Shown: positions 46,501-53,791 of the stretch, piece by piece | Position numbering within the stretch: the first letter of the stretch is position 1 | Layout of the letters: each line of letters starts with the position of its first letter | Source of the DNA: DATAOG01 sp963753685 | GTDB lineage: Bacteria > Pseudomonadota > Alphaproteobacteria > Geminicoccales > Geminicoccaceae | Assembly: GCA_963753685.1 (NCBI GenBank) | Contig: CAVWDE010000021.1 | Span: 124,001-188,000, forward strand | Direction of reading: 5' to 3' | DNA: 64,000 bases | Position numbers and translations under genes: made by a program | The notes under the pieces: model-generated | Seen by the model: the letters and a program-made list of their open reading frames with translations, nothing else | Database searches by the model: none | What the model was told of the DNA's origin: nothing

Positions 46501-46967
46501 TTGGGATAGCCGAAATAGGCCAGGATGCCGTCGCCGATATAGTTGCCGACGTGGCCCTCGAAGCGCGCGACCACCTCGGCGCAGGTTTCCTGGTAGCGCC
46601 GCATGACCTCGTGCAGGTCTTCGGGATCGAGACGGGCCGCAAGCGCGGTCGAACCGACCATGTCACAGAACATCACGGTCAGCTGCCGGCGCTCGGCATC
46701 GTGGCTGGGTCGCAAGGGCTCGGCCACGGGCGGCGCCGCAGGGGTGGCGTCGGCCGGCGGCGGAGCCGGCGGCCCGGTCGGCGGCGCCTGCTTGAGCGCC
46801 GCGATCGCGCGGATCATCCGTTTGCGATCGCCGAGCGAGATCCCGAGCTGGACCAGATCCGCTTCGGTGAGGTCGGCCAGGACGTCGAAGTCGAGGTCGG
46901 CATCAGCGAACGCAGCAGCGTAGCGGCCAAGGCCGAGGCTCTCCAGCCATGCGCCGACGTCGGCCAT
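43575..46967 (-). CDS. Class III nucleotide cyclase with SAM, NTPase and TPR domains
   Basis: 1130 residues. An N-terminal SAM-like helical domain (about 5-60, LESLGLGRYAAAFADADLDF), Pro-rich linker, class III cyclase domain (about 95-275) with metal aspartates Asp102 and Asp146 and the TPNVAARL motif (Asn223, Arg227), then an AAA-like NTPase with Walker A GEPGIGKS (323-330) and Walker B LIMLEDAHW, and a long TPR C-terminus. The position before Tyr-Ile-Gly-Asp is Asn142 where many adenylate cyclases have Lys. Probably a cytoplasmic signalling ATPase/cyclase. ATG 46967 follows GGAAGGGA. Confidence 0.9.
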   Translation of the reverse strand: MADVGAWLESLGLGRYAAAFADADLDFDVLADLTEADLVQLGISLGDRKRMIRAIAALKQAPPTGPPAPPPADATPAAPPVAEPLRPSHDAERRQLTVMFCDMVGSTALAARLDPEDLHEVMRRYQETCAEVVARFEGHVGNYIGDGILAYFGYPKAHEDDALRAIRGALDIVEAIKRLNDDLDDLGVSIGVRVGINTGIVVVGDIGTGEFRDTMAVVGETPNVAARLQGLAEPGGVLVGERTRRLLEGLFLFDELGPQVIKGIGEPVAVFRVREATGAPSRFEAVAMRGLTPLVGRDEEIRLLLSRWQDAKEGDGHVVLLTGEPGIGKSRIIQSFREHVRSDQATVLRYYCSPFYVHSALHPVLDQLERAAALKKSDSPEVKLDKLEALLGQGSAEVTRAATLLAPLLSIPTGGRYPQLDLAPERKKALMLEALLEQLAGLATRPVLIMLEDAHWIDPTTTELFQLIIDRIQRLPVLVIVAYRPSFTPPWSGFPHVTSLSLSHLSHRQAGVLVDKVTRGRHLPPEVLDHIVKRTDGVPLYVEELTKTLLESGALEVVGDELRLTGPLPLLSIPDSLHDSLMARLDRLAGVKDVAHLAATLGRVFSYELLAAVSTLDEPALRRALAQLVEAELIYRRGTAPDLIYEFKHALVQDAAYNSLLRSKRQQLHKRIAKTIEERFPETVESKPELLAHHYREAALPARAFAYALRAGDAAVARYAAIEARARFQEALDLARSLPPSENTWRAQIEAVLRLASVAQNRTHFEQDLRNLEQAFTLAEAVNDRELLCRIQYWMGRITYVFGRFDRAVELAGKALLIAEGLGGAEQFTADPVNLLGRIHCLRGEAREAIMYAARNVEQMHRLGNRIEEAAMSGVLAFAYGMHGEFDRARQVAAHGIELSRQIEHLPTQAACLFFCGVVRGWHGDLEAAVPEFDEALALCERAGDMFRQYLTHGWRGQGYLLAGRYEAAEADLKRCLELGDKIGTSFHRGAFQAFRGKLRLLDGEVGEALRYSAEALEVASETAQAWSRSIALRIHAEALLALKPPPIEQAEAEIRGAIEIQERRACLFDLAWSRLAEGQVLAAKGEPERARESYLLAGRMFETMGVATGRECVRAVLANLDGGQPLRSA

Positions 46968-46995
46968 TCCCTTCCTCGCGCTCGCCAGCTTGTTT

Positions 46996-47036
46996 GGGCA
47001 ATTCGTACCGCCGCCATGGTAAAGCACAAATTGCCC
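46996..47036. promoter_or_regulatory. Inverted repeat GGGCAATT-N25-AATTGCCC
   Basis: Perfect eight-base arms (46996-47003 and 47029-47036) in the divergent gap between the cyclase gene and pccB (46968-47162). Centre-to-centre 33 bases, about three helical turns, as expected for two half-sites of one regulator or a looped operator. It starts 28 bases upstream of the cyclase ATG. Confidence 0.4.
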
Positions 47037-47162
47037 GGCAGGTCACGCCGCTTGTGTCTGCAACCGGCAGCAAGGCAGCTGAGGGTTCGCGGCGCGGTTT
47101 GCCTGTCCGGGGCGGCGGTGCTAAGCAGCGCTCGCGCGTGATCAAATAACCGAGGGCCGGCG

Positions 47163-48695
47163 GTGCAGGAGATATTGGATCAGCTCGACGGCAAGCGCGA
47201 GGCGGCGCGCAAGGGCGGCGGCGAGCGGCGGATCGCCGCCCAGCACAAGCGCGGCAAGCTGTCCGCGCGCGAGCGGCTGCAGCTGTTGCTCGACCAGGGC
47301 TCGTTCGAAGAGATCGACATGTTCGTCGAGCACCGCTGCACTGAGTTCGGCATGGCCGATACGCGCATCCCGGGCGATGGCGTGGTCACCGGCTCGGGCA
47401 CCATCAACGGCCGGCCGGTGTTCGTGTTCAGCCAGGACTTCACGGTCTTCGGCGGCGCCCTCTCGGAGGCCCATGCCGAGAAGATCTGCAAGATCATGGA
47501 CCACGCGATGCGGGTCGGGGCGCCGGTGATCGGCATCAACGATTCCGGCGGCGCGCGCATCCAGGAAGGGGTCGCGAGTCTGGCCGGCTATGCGGATGTG
47601 TTCCAGCGCAACGTGCTGGCCTCGGGCGTGATCCCGCAGATCAGCCTGATCATGGGACCCTGCGCCGGCGGTGCCGTCTACTCGCCGGCGATGACCGACT
47701 TCATCTGCATGGTGCGTGACACTTCGTACATGTTCGTGACCGGCCCCGATGTGGTCCGCACGGTCACGCAGGAGGAGGTGACGCACGAGGAGCTGGGCGG
47801 GGCCGCGACCCACACCCGGCGCTCGGGCGTGGCCGACCTCGCGTTCGACAACGACGTCCAGACGCTCTCCGAGATCCGCCGCTTCTTCGACTTCCTGCCG
47901 GCCTCCAACCGCGAGCCGCCGCCCGCGCGGCCGACCGAGGACCCCCCCGAGCGCCAGGAGCCGGCGCTCGACACGCTCGTTCCGAGCAGCGCCAACAAGC
48001 CCTACGACATGAAGGAGCTGATCCTGAAGGTCGTCGACGAGAGCGATTTTTTCGAGCTCCAGCCCGACTACGCCAAGAACATCCTGATCGGCTTTGCCCG
48101 CCTGGAGGGCTCGACGGTCGGCATCGTCGCCAACCAGCCGATGGTGCTGGCCGGCTGCCTCGACATCGACAGCTCGCGCAAGGCCGCCCGCTTCGTGCGC
48201 TTTTGCGACTGCTTCAACATCCCGATCCTGACCCTGGTCGATGTGCCGGGTTTCCTGCCGGGCACCGCCCAGGAATACGGCGGCATCATCAAGCACGGCT
48301 CGAAGCTGCTCTACGCGTTTGCCGAGGCGACCGTGCCCAAAGTCACGGTGATCACGCGCAAGGCCTACGGCGGCGCCTACGACGTCATGAGCTCCAAGCA
48401 CCTGCGCGGCGACGTCAACTACGCCTGGCCGCAGGCGGAGATCGCGGTCATGGGCCCCAAGGGCGCGGTCGAGATCATCTTCCGCGCCGACCTCGGCGAC
48501 CCGGCCAAGATCGAGGCGCGCACCGAAGAATACCGGGCGCGCTTTGCCAACCCGTTCGTCGCCGCCGCGCGCGGCTTCATCGACGACGTGATCATGCCCC
48601 ACGACACCCGCCGGCGGGTGTGCACGGCACTCCGCTGGCTGCGCACCAAGCGCCTGGAAAACCCCTGGAAGAAGCACGGCAACATCCCCCTCTGA
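47163..48695 (+). CDS. pccB: Propionyl-CoA carboxylase, beta (carboxyltransferase) subunit
   Basis: 510 residues. Transfers carboxyl from biotin to propionyl-CoA (or a related acyl-CoA). Motifs: N-terminal QHKRGKLSARERLQLLLD, GDGVVTGSGTINGRPV, NDSGGARIQEGVASLAGY, LIMGPCAGGAVYSPA, and C-terminal VPGFLPGTAQEYGGIIKHGSKLLYAF, plus AWPQAEIAVMGPKGAVEIIF. GTG 47163 is the start, with GAGGG shortly upstream. Its biotin carboxylase partner pccA is at 53796, about 5.1 kb away rather than adjacent. Confidence 0.94.
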   Translation: MQEILDQLDGKREAARKGGGERRIAAQHKRGKLSARERLQLLLDQGSFEEIDMFVEHRCTEFGMADTRIPGDGVVTGSGTINGRPVFVFSQDFTVFGGALSEAHAEKICKIMDHAMRVGAPVIGINDSGGARIQEGVASLAGYADVFQRNVLASGVIPQISLIMGPCAGGAVYSPAMTDFICMVRDTSYMFVTGPDVVRTVTQEEVTHEELGGAATHTRRSGVADLAFDNDVQTLSEIRRFFDFLPASNREPPPARPTEDPPERQEPALDTLVPSSANKPYDMKELILKVVDESDFFELQPDYAKNILIGFARLEGSTVGIVANQPMVLAGCLDIDSSRKAARFVRFCDCFNIPILTLVDVPGFLPGTAQEYGGIIKHGSKLLYAFAEATVPKVTVITRKAYGGAYDVMSSKHLRGDVNYAWPQAEIAVMGPKGAVEIIFRADLGDPAKIEARTEEYRARFANPFVAAARGFIDDVIMPHDTRRRVCTALRWLRTKRLENPWKKHGNIPL

Positions 48696-48724
48696 GGCTT
48701 GCACTTGGCTCCCGCGCATTCTAT

Positions 48725-48737
48725 CTAGTCGGACTAG
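48725..48737. promoter_or_regulatory. Palindrome CTAGTCGGACTAG upstream of phd copy 1
   Basis: Perfect 13-base palindrome with a single central G, 18 bases before the antitoxin ATG. It follows CTATCTA, a sequence that also precedes the palindrome before the second phd gene, so it is probably the antitoxin's own operator. Confidence 0.5.
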
Positions 48738-48755
48738 TCAAAATGGGAAGATCCG

Positions 48756-48995
48756 ATGGCGTGGCAGCTCCAGGAAGCCAAGGCCAAGTTCAGCCAGCTC
48801 GTGCAGAAGGCGCTCGATGAAGGGCCGCAGACGGTCACGCGGTATGGCAAGGAGGTCGCCGTGCTGATGTCCGCAGACGACTACAAGAAGCTGCAGGGAC
48901 GGCGGCCCGGCTTGCTTGAGGTTCTGATGTCCGGGCCTGAAGGCGAGCTCGAACTGCCGCCGCGGGTCGTGCAGGAGCGCGAGATCGATTGGTAA
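48756..48995 (+). CDS. Phd/YefM-family antitoxin, copy 1
   Basis: 79 residues. MAWQLQEAKAKFSQLVQKALDEGPQTVTRYGKEVAVLMS is the Phd/YefM DNA-binding fold; the acidic C-terminus (EGELELPPRVVQEREIDW) should wrap the toxin. Its stop overlaps the PIN toxin ATG (TAATG). Closely similar to the second copy at 53118, with the same 38-residue frame MxWQLQEAKAKFS-LVQKA-D-GPQTVTR. Confidence 0.9.
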   Translation: MAWQLQEAKAKFSQLVQKALDEGPQTVTRYGKEVAVLMSADDYKKLQGRRPGLLEVLMSGPEGELELPPRVVQEREIDW

Positions 48996-49408
48996 TGTTC
49001 CTGCTCGACACGAACGTGCTGTCAGAGCTGCGCAAGGGCTATCGCGGCGAGCCAAGGGTCAGGCAGTGGGCCGCGGGGGTCGAGCCGGAGCTCGCCACCA
49101 GCGTCGTCGTGCTCGGTGAACTGAAGCGGGGCGCCGAGCGCGTCCGGCCCCGAGATCCGCGCTTTGCGGCCGAGCTGGAGCGCTGGCTCACGCGGGTCAT
49201 TCTGGTCATGGACGGGCGCATCCTGCCGATCGATCAGTCCATCGCGCTCGACTGGGGGCGAGTGACCGCGCGGCGCACGCTGCCGCCGATCGACGGTCTG
49301 CTGGCGGCGACTGCGCGGGTGCACGGCCTGACCCTGGTCACGCGCAACGTCAGGGATTTCGCGGATCTTGGCGTCAGCTATCTGAACCCCTTCGACCCGG
49401 TGCACTGA
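48995..49408 (+). CDS. PIN-domain toxin (VapC/FitB type), copy 1
   Basis: 137 residues. Acidic residues in FLLDTNVLSELRKG (Asp), VVVLGELKRGAER (Glu), PIDGLLAATARVHGL (Asp) and TRNVRDF (Asp) form the RNase site. ATG at 48995 overlaps the antitoxin stop; TTG 48989 is less likely. Converges on tetR with a five-base gap. Paralogous to the toxin at 53357. Confidence 0.9.
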   Translation: MFLLDTNVLSELRKGYRGEPRVRQWAAGVEPELATSVVVLGELKRGAERVRPRDPRFAAELERWLTRVILVMDGRILPIDQSIALDWGRVTARRTLPPIDGLLAATARVHGLTLVTRNVRDFADLGVSYLNPFDPVH

Positions 49409-49413
49409 AAGGG

Positions 49414-50082
49414 CTAAGCCTTGACCTCGGATGGTGCATCAGCGCTGCGCGGGGCGTAGGCGGCAAGGAAGGTCGTGACCGCCGCCTCGACCACCTCCGC
49501 GGGATCGCGATCGCCGAACTCCGCCGTCAGACCCAGAAGGTGGCGCATGTGCAGCGGTCCCAGCAGCATGCCGATGAACTGCTCGGCTGCGAGCTTAGGG
49601 TCCTCGACCCGCAGGGCGCCGCGGGCATCGGCCGCGCCGAGGTAGTCGGCGAGCCGCGCCAGCACCACCGCGGGCCCCGAGGCATAGAAGGCGCGGCCAA
49701 GCTCGGGGAAGCGCGGCGCCTCGGCCATCACCATCCGATAGATCGCGCGCGCCTTGGCCGACAGCACCAGCTCGAGGAAGTTGCGGCCGATCGCGCCGAG
49801 CGCCTGACGCACGTCGAGCCGGTCGACGTCGGGCGCGGTCAGGGTCTGCGAATGGCTCCGGCACTCGGCGCCGACGATCGCGGCGAACAGCTGATCCTTG
49901 CCGGCGAAGTGGGCATAGAGCGTGGCCTTGGAGACGCCCGCCCGGCGCGCGATCGCATCCATGCTGGCGCTGCCGTAGCCCTCCTCCCGGAACACGCTGC
50001 CGGCCGCCTGCAGCACCTGCTCGGCCTTCGGGTTGAGGACGGCGCTCGCGACGGCAGGCTCGGTGGCGGTCATTGATGTCAT
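49414..50082 (-). CDS. TetR/AcrR-family regulator of the adjacent efflux operon
   Basis: 222 residues. N-terminal helix-turn-helix EEGYGSASMDAIARRAGVSKATLYAHFAGKDQLFAAIV, then the ligand domain, with the C-terminus resembling AcrR-type. Divergent from emrAB. Two 17-bp palindromes lie in the shared intergenic region, the near one only eight bases before this ATG, so it probably represses itself and emrAB. The alternative in-frame ATG at 50073 is also possible. Confidence 0.9.
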   Translation of the reverse strand: MTSMTATEPAVASAVLNPKAEQVLQAAGSVFREEGYGSASMDAIARRAGVSKATLYAHFAGKDQLFAAIVGAECRSHSQTLTAPDVDRLDVRQALGAIGRNFLELVLSAKARAIYRMVMAEAPRFPELGRAFYASGPAVVLARLADYLGAADARGALRVEDPKLAAEQFIGMLLGPLHMRHLLGLTAEFGDRDPAEVVEAAVTTFLAAYAPRSADAPSEVKA

Positions 50083-50089
50083 CCCACGG

Positions 50090-50106
50090 AACTGAACCGT
50101 TCAGTT
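50090..50106. promoter_or_regulatory. TetR operator, proximal: AACTGAAC-C-GTTCAGTT
   Basis: Perfect 17-base palindrome eight bases upstream of the tetR ATG. Together with the copy at 50153-50169 it differs only at the central base. TetR-family dimers commonly bind sites of this size. Confidence 0.8.
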
Positions 50107-50120
50107 TTAGCTTGACAAAT

Positions 50121-50133
50121 GTGGCGACGCCAC
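50121..50133. promoter_or_regulatory. Palindrome GTGGCG-A-CGCCAC between the two operators
   Basis: Perfect 13-base palindrome, centre 50127, close to midway between the two 17-base operators. TTGACA at 50112-50117 just precedes it and may be the -35 of emrA. Different sequence from the TetR sites, so possibly a second regulator or an mRNA hairpin. Confidence 0.4.
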
Positions 50134-50152
50134 CACGTTGTTGCAAGGACTA

Positions 50153-50169
50153 AACTGAACAGTTCAGTT
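50153..50169. promoter_or_regulatory. TetR operator, distal: AACTGAAC-A-GTTCAGTT
   Basis: Second perfect 17-base palindrome, 35 bases upstream of emrA. Centres of the two copies are 63 bases apart, six helical turns, so both face the same side of the DNA. Confidence 0.8.
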
Positions 50170-50204
50170 CAGGCGGTGGAGAGCCGCTGCAAGGAGGCAC
50201 GCAG

Positions 50205-51395
50205 ATGGCCGAGACCCACGAGTTCCCCGAGCCGACGGTCTCAAAGCCCGAGTCCGAAGCGGCCCGGCCGGTCGCGAATCGCCGGGCCCGCATCAAGAAA
50301 AAGGTGCTGCCGGTGGTCGCGGCGCTGCTCGTGGCCGGCGCCGGCGCGGGCGGTTGGTACTGGTGGACCATCGGGCGCTTCATCGAAACCACCGACGACG
50401 CGTATGTCCACAGCGACACCGCCGTGATCAGCCCGGAGATCGAGGGCTACGTACGCAGGGTCGAGGTCGCCGACAACCAGGCGGTTCGGCCGGGCGACGT
50501 CCTCGTGACGATCGACGATCGCGACTTCAAAGCCCGGGTCGCCGCGGCCGAGGCCGATCTCGCCGCCAAGGCGGCCGCGGTCCAGAGCATGGCCGGCCAG
50601 ATCACGCTCCAGCAGTCGCTGATCGATCAGGCGGCGGCCGCGGTGCCGCGCGCCGAGGCCGATCTCACGCTTGCCCGCCAGGATCACGAGCGCTATCAGC
50701 GCCTCGCGCGGGACGACTTCGCGAGCGAGCAGCGCTTCCAGACCGCAACCGCGGACCTGAAGAAGGCCGAGGCGGGCCTCGCCGAGATGCAAGCAGCACT
50801 CGCGTCCGCCCGCAACCAGAGTGCCGTGCTGCAGGCGGGGCTGACCAAGGCCGAGGCCGAGCGCCGCCAGGGCGAGGCGAGCCTGGATCTGGCCAAAACC
50901 AATCTCGAGCGGACCGTGATCCGCGCCCCCGAGGCCGGGGTGATCGGCAACAAAGGCGTCCGGGTCGGTGAGCTGGTGCGGCCCGGTGACCAACTCATGG
51001 CCCTGGTGCCGCTGCCCAAGGTCTATGTGGTCGCCAACTTCAAGGAGACCCAGCTCGACCGGATGCGGCCGGGCCAGCCGGTCGAGATCGACGTCGACGC
51101 CCTGCCGGACAGCCATTTCGAGGGCCGGGTCGAGAGCTTCGCGCCGGCCACCGGCTCCGAGTTCAGCCTGCTGCCGCCCGAGAACGCGACCGGCAACTTC
51201 ACCAAGATCGTCCAGCGGGTGCCGGTCCGGATCGCCGTGCCCGCCGACAGCCCGCTCGCCGGCCTGCTGCGGCCCGGCCTGTCGGTGGTCGCTTCGGTCG
51301 ACACCCGGACGCCGGGCGAGGCCGCCACCGCCGACAGCGGCGTGATCGGCGTCGCGCGCGCCGAGACCCCGGCCGGAGATGCCGGAGACCGCTGA
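50205..51395 (+). CDS. emrA: HlyD-family membrane fusion protein (EmrA type)
   Basis: 396 residues. Short cytoplasmic N-terminus, one span (VLPVVAALLVAGAGAGGWYWW), then TTDDAYVHSDTAVISPEIEGYVRRVEVADNQAVRPGDVL, the lipoyl half-motif typical of EmrA, long coiled coil around residues 110-230, and beta-barrel VNTLPxxxF-like ending. Bridges EmrB to an outer-membrane channel. The stop overlaps the next ATG by one base. Negatively controlled by the divergent TetR by inference. Confidence 0.92.
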   Translation: MAETHEFPEPTVSKPESEAARPVANRRARIKKKVLPVVAALLVAGAGAGGWYWWTIGRFIETTDDAYVHSDTAVISPEIEGYVRRVEVADNQAVRPGDVLVTIDDRDFKARVAAAEADLAAKAAAVQSMAGQITLQQSLIDQAAAAVPRAEADLTLARQDHERYQRLARDDFASEQRFQTATADLKKAEAGLAEMQAALASARNQSAVLQAGLTKAEAERRQGEASLDLAKTNLERTVIRAPEAGVIGNKGVRVGELVRPGDQLMALVPLPKVYVVANFKETQLDRMRPGQPVEIDVDALPDSHFEGRVESFAPATGSEFSLLPPENATGNFTKIVQRVPVRIAVPADSPLAGLLRPGLSVVASVDTRTPGEAATADSGVIGVARAETPAGDAGDR

Positions 51396-53035
51396 TGGCC
51401 CGCGCGCTCCGCTACGACCGGCTGGAGCCCGAAGACGCCCCGGCGCCGCCAGCGCGTCCGGCTCCGGCGACGCGTCCCGTGGCCGCCCCGACAGCCGCCC
51501 GACCGGCGCCGACCGTCCGCGACTGGCTGGGCTTCCTGATCATGGTCGGCGGCATGTTCATGGCGATCCTCGACATCCAGATCGTCTCCAGCTCCTTGTC
51601 CGAGATCCAGGCCGGCCTGTCGGCCAGCGCCGACGAGATCAGCTGGGTCCAGACCTCGTACCTGATCGCCGAGGTGATCATGATCCCGCTCTCGGGCTTC
51701 CTCGCCCGGCTGCTCTCGACGCGGGTGCTGTTCGTGCTCTCGGCGACCGGCTTCACCCTCATGAGCGTCGCCTGCGCCATGGCCTGGAGCATCGGCTCGA
51801 TGATCCTCTTCCGCTGCCTCCAGGGCTTCCTCGGCGGCGCCATGATCCCGACCGTGTTCGCGACCAGCTTCAAGGTCTTCCCGCCCGATCGGCGCGCCAC
51901 GGTCTCGGTCATGATCGGGCTGGTCGCGACCATGGCCCCGACCCTCGGGCCGACGCTCGGCGGCTACGTCACGGAGATGGCCTCCTGGCACTGGCTGTTC
52001 CTGATCAACGTCCTGCCGGGCCTCCTGGTCGCTGCCGGCGTCTGGGCATTGATCGACGTCGACCGCCCCGACAAGAGCCTGCTCAAAGGCTTCGACTTCC
52101 CGGGCCTGCTCACCATGGCGCTGTTCCTCGGCAGCCTCGAATACGTGCTCGAGGAGGGCCCCCGCAACGACTGGTTCCAGGACGATCTGATCGCAACCCT
52201 CGCCGTCGTCAGCCTGGCGGCCGCCGCCGTCTTCTTCTGGCGCGTCCTGAGCTACGGCCGCCCGATCGTCGATCTGCGCGCCTTCGCCGATCGCAACTTC
52301 GCGCTGGGCTCGCTCTACAGCTTCATCATCGGGGTCGGCCTCTATGGCTCGGTCTACCTTTTGCCTCTGTTCCTCGCCCGCGTACGCGGTCTCAACAGCC
52401 TCCAGATCGGCCTGATCATGATCGTGACCGGCAGCGCCCAGTTCCTCTCGGCGCCGGTCGCGGGCGCGCTCTCCAGGAAGCTCGATCTGCGGGTCATGCT
52501 GGTGTTCGGCCTGTCGCTGTTCGCGCTCGGCCTCTGGCTCAACAGCTTCCTCACCGCCGAGAGCGGCTTCGTCGAGCTGTTCCTGCCGCAGGCGGTCCGC
52601 GGCTTCGCCCTGATGTTCTGCTTCATCCCCATCAACACCCTGGCGCTGGGCACGCTGCCGCCCGAGAAGCTCAACAACGCGAGCGGGCTTTACAACCTGA
52701 TGCGCAACCTCGGTGGTGCCATCGGCCTGGCGGCGCTCAACACGGTCCTGATCGACCGCCTCAACCTGCACTGGGCGCGGCTCGGCGAGCAGATCAATCT
52801 CGCCCGCCCGGTCGTCCAGGCCCGGCTCGAGCATCTGACCCACATGCTTGGGACCGTGCTGCCGGGCGATCCGCAGCACGCGGCCATCCGGATGCTGGGC
52901 AATCTGGTGATGCGCGAGGCGACCGTGCTCACCTTCAACGACGCGCTGCTCGGGATGGCGGCGGCGTTCCTTCTGACCCTCGTGTTCATGCCGCTGGTGC
53001 GCAAGCCCGCGCACCCGACCTCGGGCGGCCACTGA
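51395..53035 (+). CDS. emrB: DHA2-family MFS drug exporter (EmrB type)
   Basis: 546 residues, 14 predicted membrane spans. Motif A-like LARLLSTRVLF, motif C near GPTLGGYVTE and the N-terminal VGGMFMAILDIQIVSSSLSEIQAGL region (motif D1) mark the EmrB/QacA branch of proton antiporters. Forms a tripartite pump with EmrA; no tolC homologue lies here. Substrate unknown, probably hydrophobic drugs or metabolites. Confidence 0.93.
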   Translation: MARALRYDRLEPEDAPAPPARPAPATRPVAAPTAARPAPTVRDWLGFLIMVGGMFMAILDIQIVSSSLSEIQAGLSASADEISWVQTSYLIAEVIMIPLSGFLARLLSTRVLFVLSATGFTLMSVACAMAWSIGSMILFRCLQGFLGGAMIPTVFATSFKVFPPDRRATVSVMIGLVATMAPTLGPTLGGYVTEMASWHWLFLINVLPGLLVAAGVWALIDVDRPDKSLLKGFDFPGLLTMALFLGSLEYVLEEGPRNDWFQDDLIATLAVVSLAAAAVFFWRVLSYGRPIVDLRAFADRNFALGSLYSFIIGVGLYGSVYLLPLFLARVRGLNSLQIGLIMIVTGSAQFLSAPVAGALSRKLDLRVMLVFGLSLFALGLWLNSFLTAESGFVELFLPQAVRGFALMFCFIPINTLALGTLPPEKLNNASGLYNLMRNLGGAIGLAALNTVLIDRLNLHWARLGEQINLARPVVQARLEHLTHMLGTVLPGDPQHAAIRMLGNLVMREATVLTFNDALLGMAAAFLLTLVFMPLVRKPAHPTSGGH

Positions 53036-53086
53036 GGAAGCGCCACCTCCGCGAGGCTGGACTAGCCGCGCGGATGCCGCTATCTA

Positions 53087-53103
53087 CTGACCAATCTGGT
53101 CAG
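53087..53103. promoter_or_regulatory. Palindrome CTGACCA-ATC-TGGTCAG upstream of phd copy 2
   Basis: Perfect seven-base arms with a three-base spacer, directly before the ribosome site of the second phd gene. CTATCTA overlaps its left side, as before the first copy. Likely the antitoxin operator. Confidence 0.55.
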
Positions 53104-53117
53104 GAGAGGAGGCGCGG

Positions 53118-53357
53118 ATGGAATGGCAGCTGCAGGAAGCCAAGGCCAAGTTCAGCGAGCTGGTGCAGAAGGCGATCGATGACGGCCCGCAGACCGTGAC
53201 CCGCCGCGGTCAGCCCGCGGTCGTCGTCCTGTCCGCCGAGCAGTTCGAGCTGATGAAGAAGCGGCAGATCAGCCTCAAGGATCTCTTGCGCTCCGCACCC
53301 TGGCATGAGCTCGAAATCGATCGCGATCAGAGCCCTGCGCGCGACGTCGATCTCTGA
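53118..53357 (+). CDS. Phd/YefM-family antitoxin, copy 2
   Basis: 79 residues, paralogue of the gene at 48756: MEWQLQEAKAKFSELVQKAIDDGPQTVTRRGQPAVVVLS at the N-terminus, with a diverged C-terminal toxin-binding half. AGGAGAGGAGG precedes the ATG. The stop overlaps the PIN toxin ATG by one base. Nucleotide similarity to copy 1 is also high over the first 90 bases. Confidence 0.9.
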   Translation: MEWQLQEAKAKFSELVQKAIDDGPQTVTRRGQPAVVVLSAEQFELMKKRQISLKDLLRSAPWHELEIDRDQSPARDVDL

Positions 53358-53791
53358 TGTATCTGCTCGACACCAACGTGATATCGGAAATCGGCCGGGG
53401 CGAGCAGGGCGATCAGAACGTGAGGCTGTGGTACGACGCCATGCCGCCGGAGGAGCTCTGCACCAGCGCCCTGGTGATCGGCGAGATCCGGACCGGTGTC
53501 GAGCGGCTACGTCATCGCGAGGCGGTGCGTGCGATGGCGTTCGAGCGCCATCTCGTCCTGCTGATCGACCTGTTTGCCGATCGGATCATCGGCATCGACC
53601 AGCGAACCGCGGAGGAATGGGGGCGACTGAACGCGCGGCGCACACGGCCGGCCATCGACGGGCTGATCGCGGCGACCGCGCTCGTGCGCCAAATGACCAT
53701 CGTGACCCGCAATGTCCGCGATTTCGCCCAGACGGGGGCCGCCATCCTCAACCCCTTCGAGCCGCCCGTGTCGGCGGCCGGGCCGGGCTGA
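53357..53791 (+). CDS. PIN-domain toxin (VapC/FitB type), copy 2
   Basis: 144 residues. YLLDTNVISEIGRG (Asp), LVIGEIRTGVER (Glu), PAIDGLIAATALVRQM (Asp) and TRNVRDF (Asp). Same order of motifs as the copy at 48995. The stop is followed after four bases by pccA, so the toxin gene and pccA are probably cotranscribed. Confidence 0.9.
   Translation: MYLLDTNVISEIGRGEQGDQNVRLWYDAMPPEELCTSALVIGEIRTGVERLRHREAVRAMAFERHLVLLIDLFADRIIGIDQRTAEEWGRLNARRTRPAIDGLIAATALVRQMTIVTRNVRDFAQTGAAILNPFEPPVSAAGPG

Noticed and set aside
42433..46967. A firm CBASS or Pycsar call
   Set aside because: No CD-NTase or cyclic-nucleotide-sensing effector domain is visible, and the patatin active site seems dead; kept only as a speculative finding.
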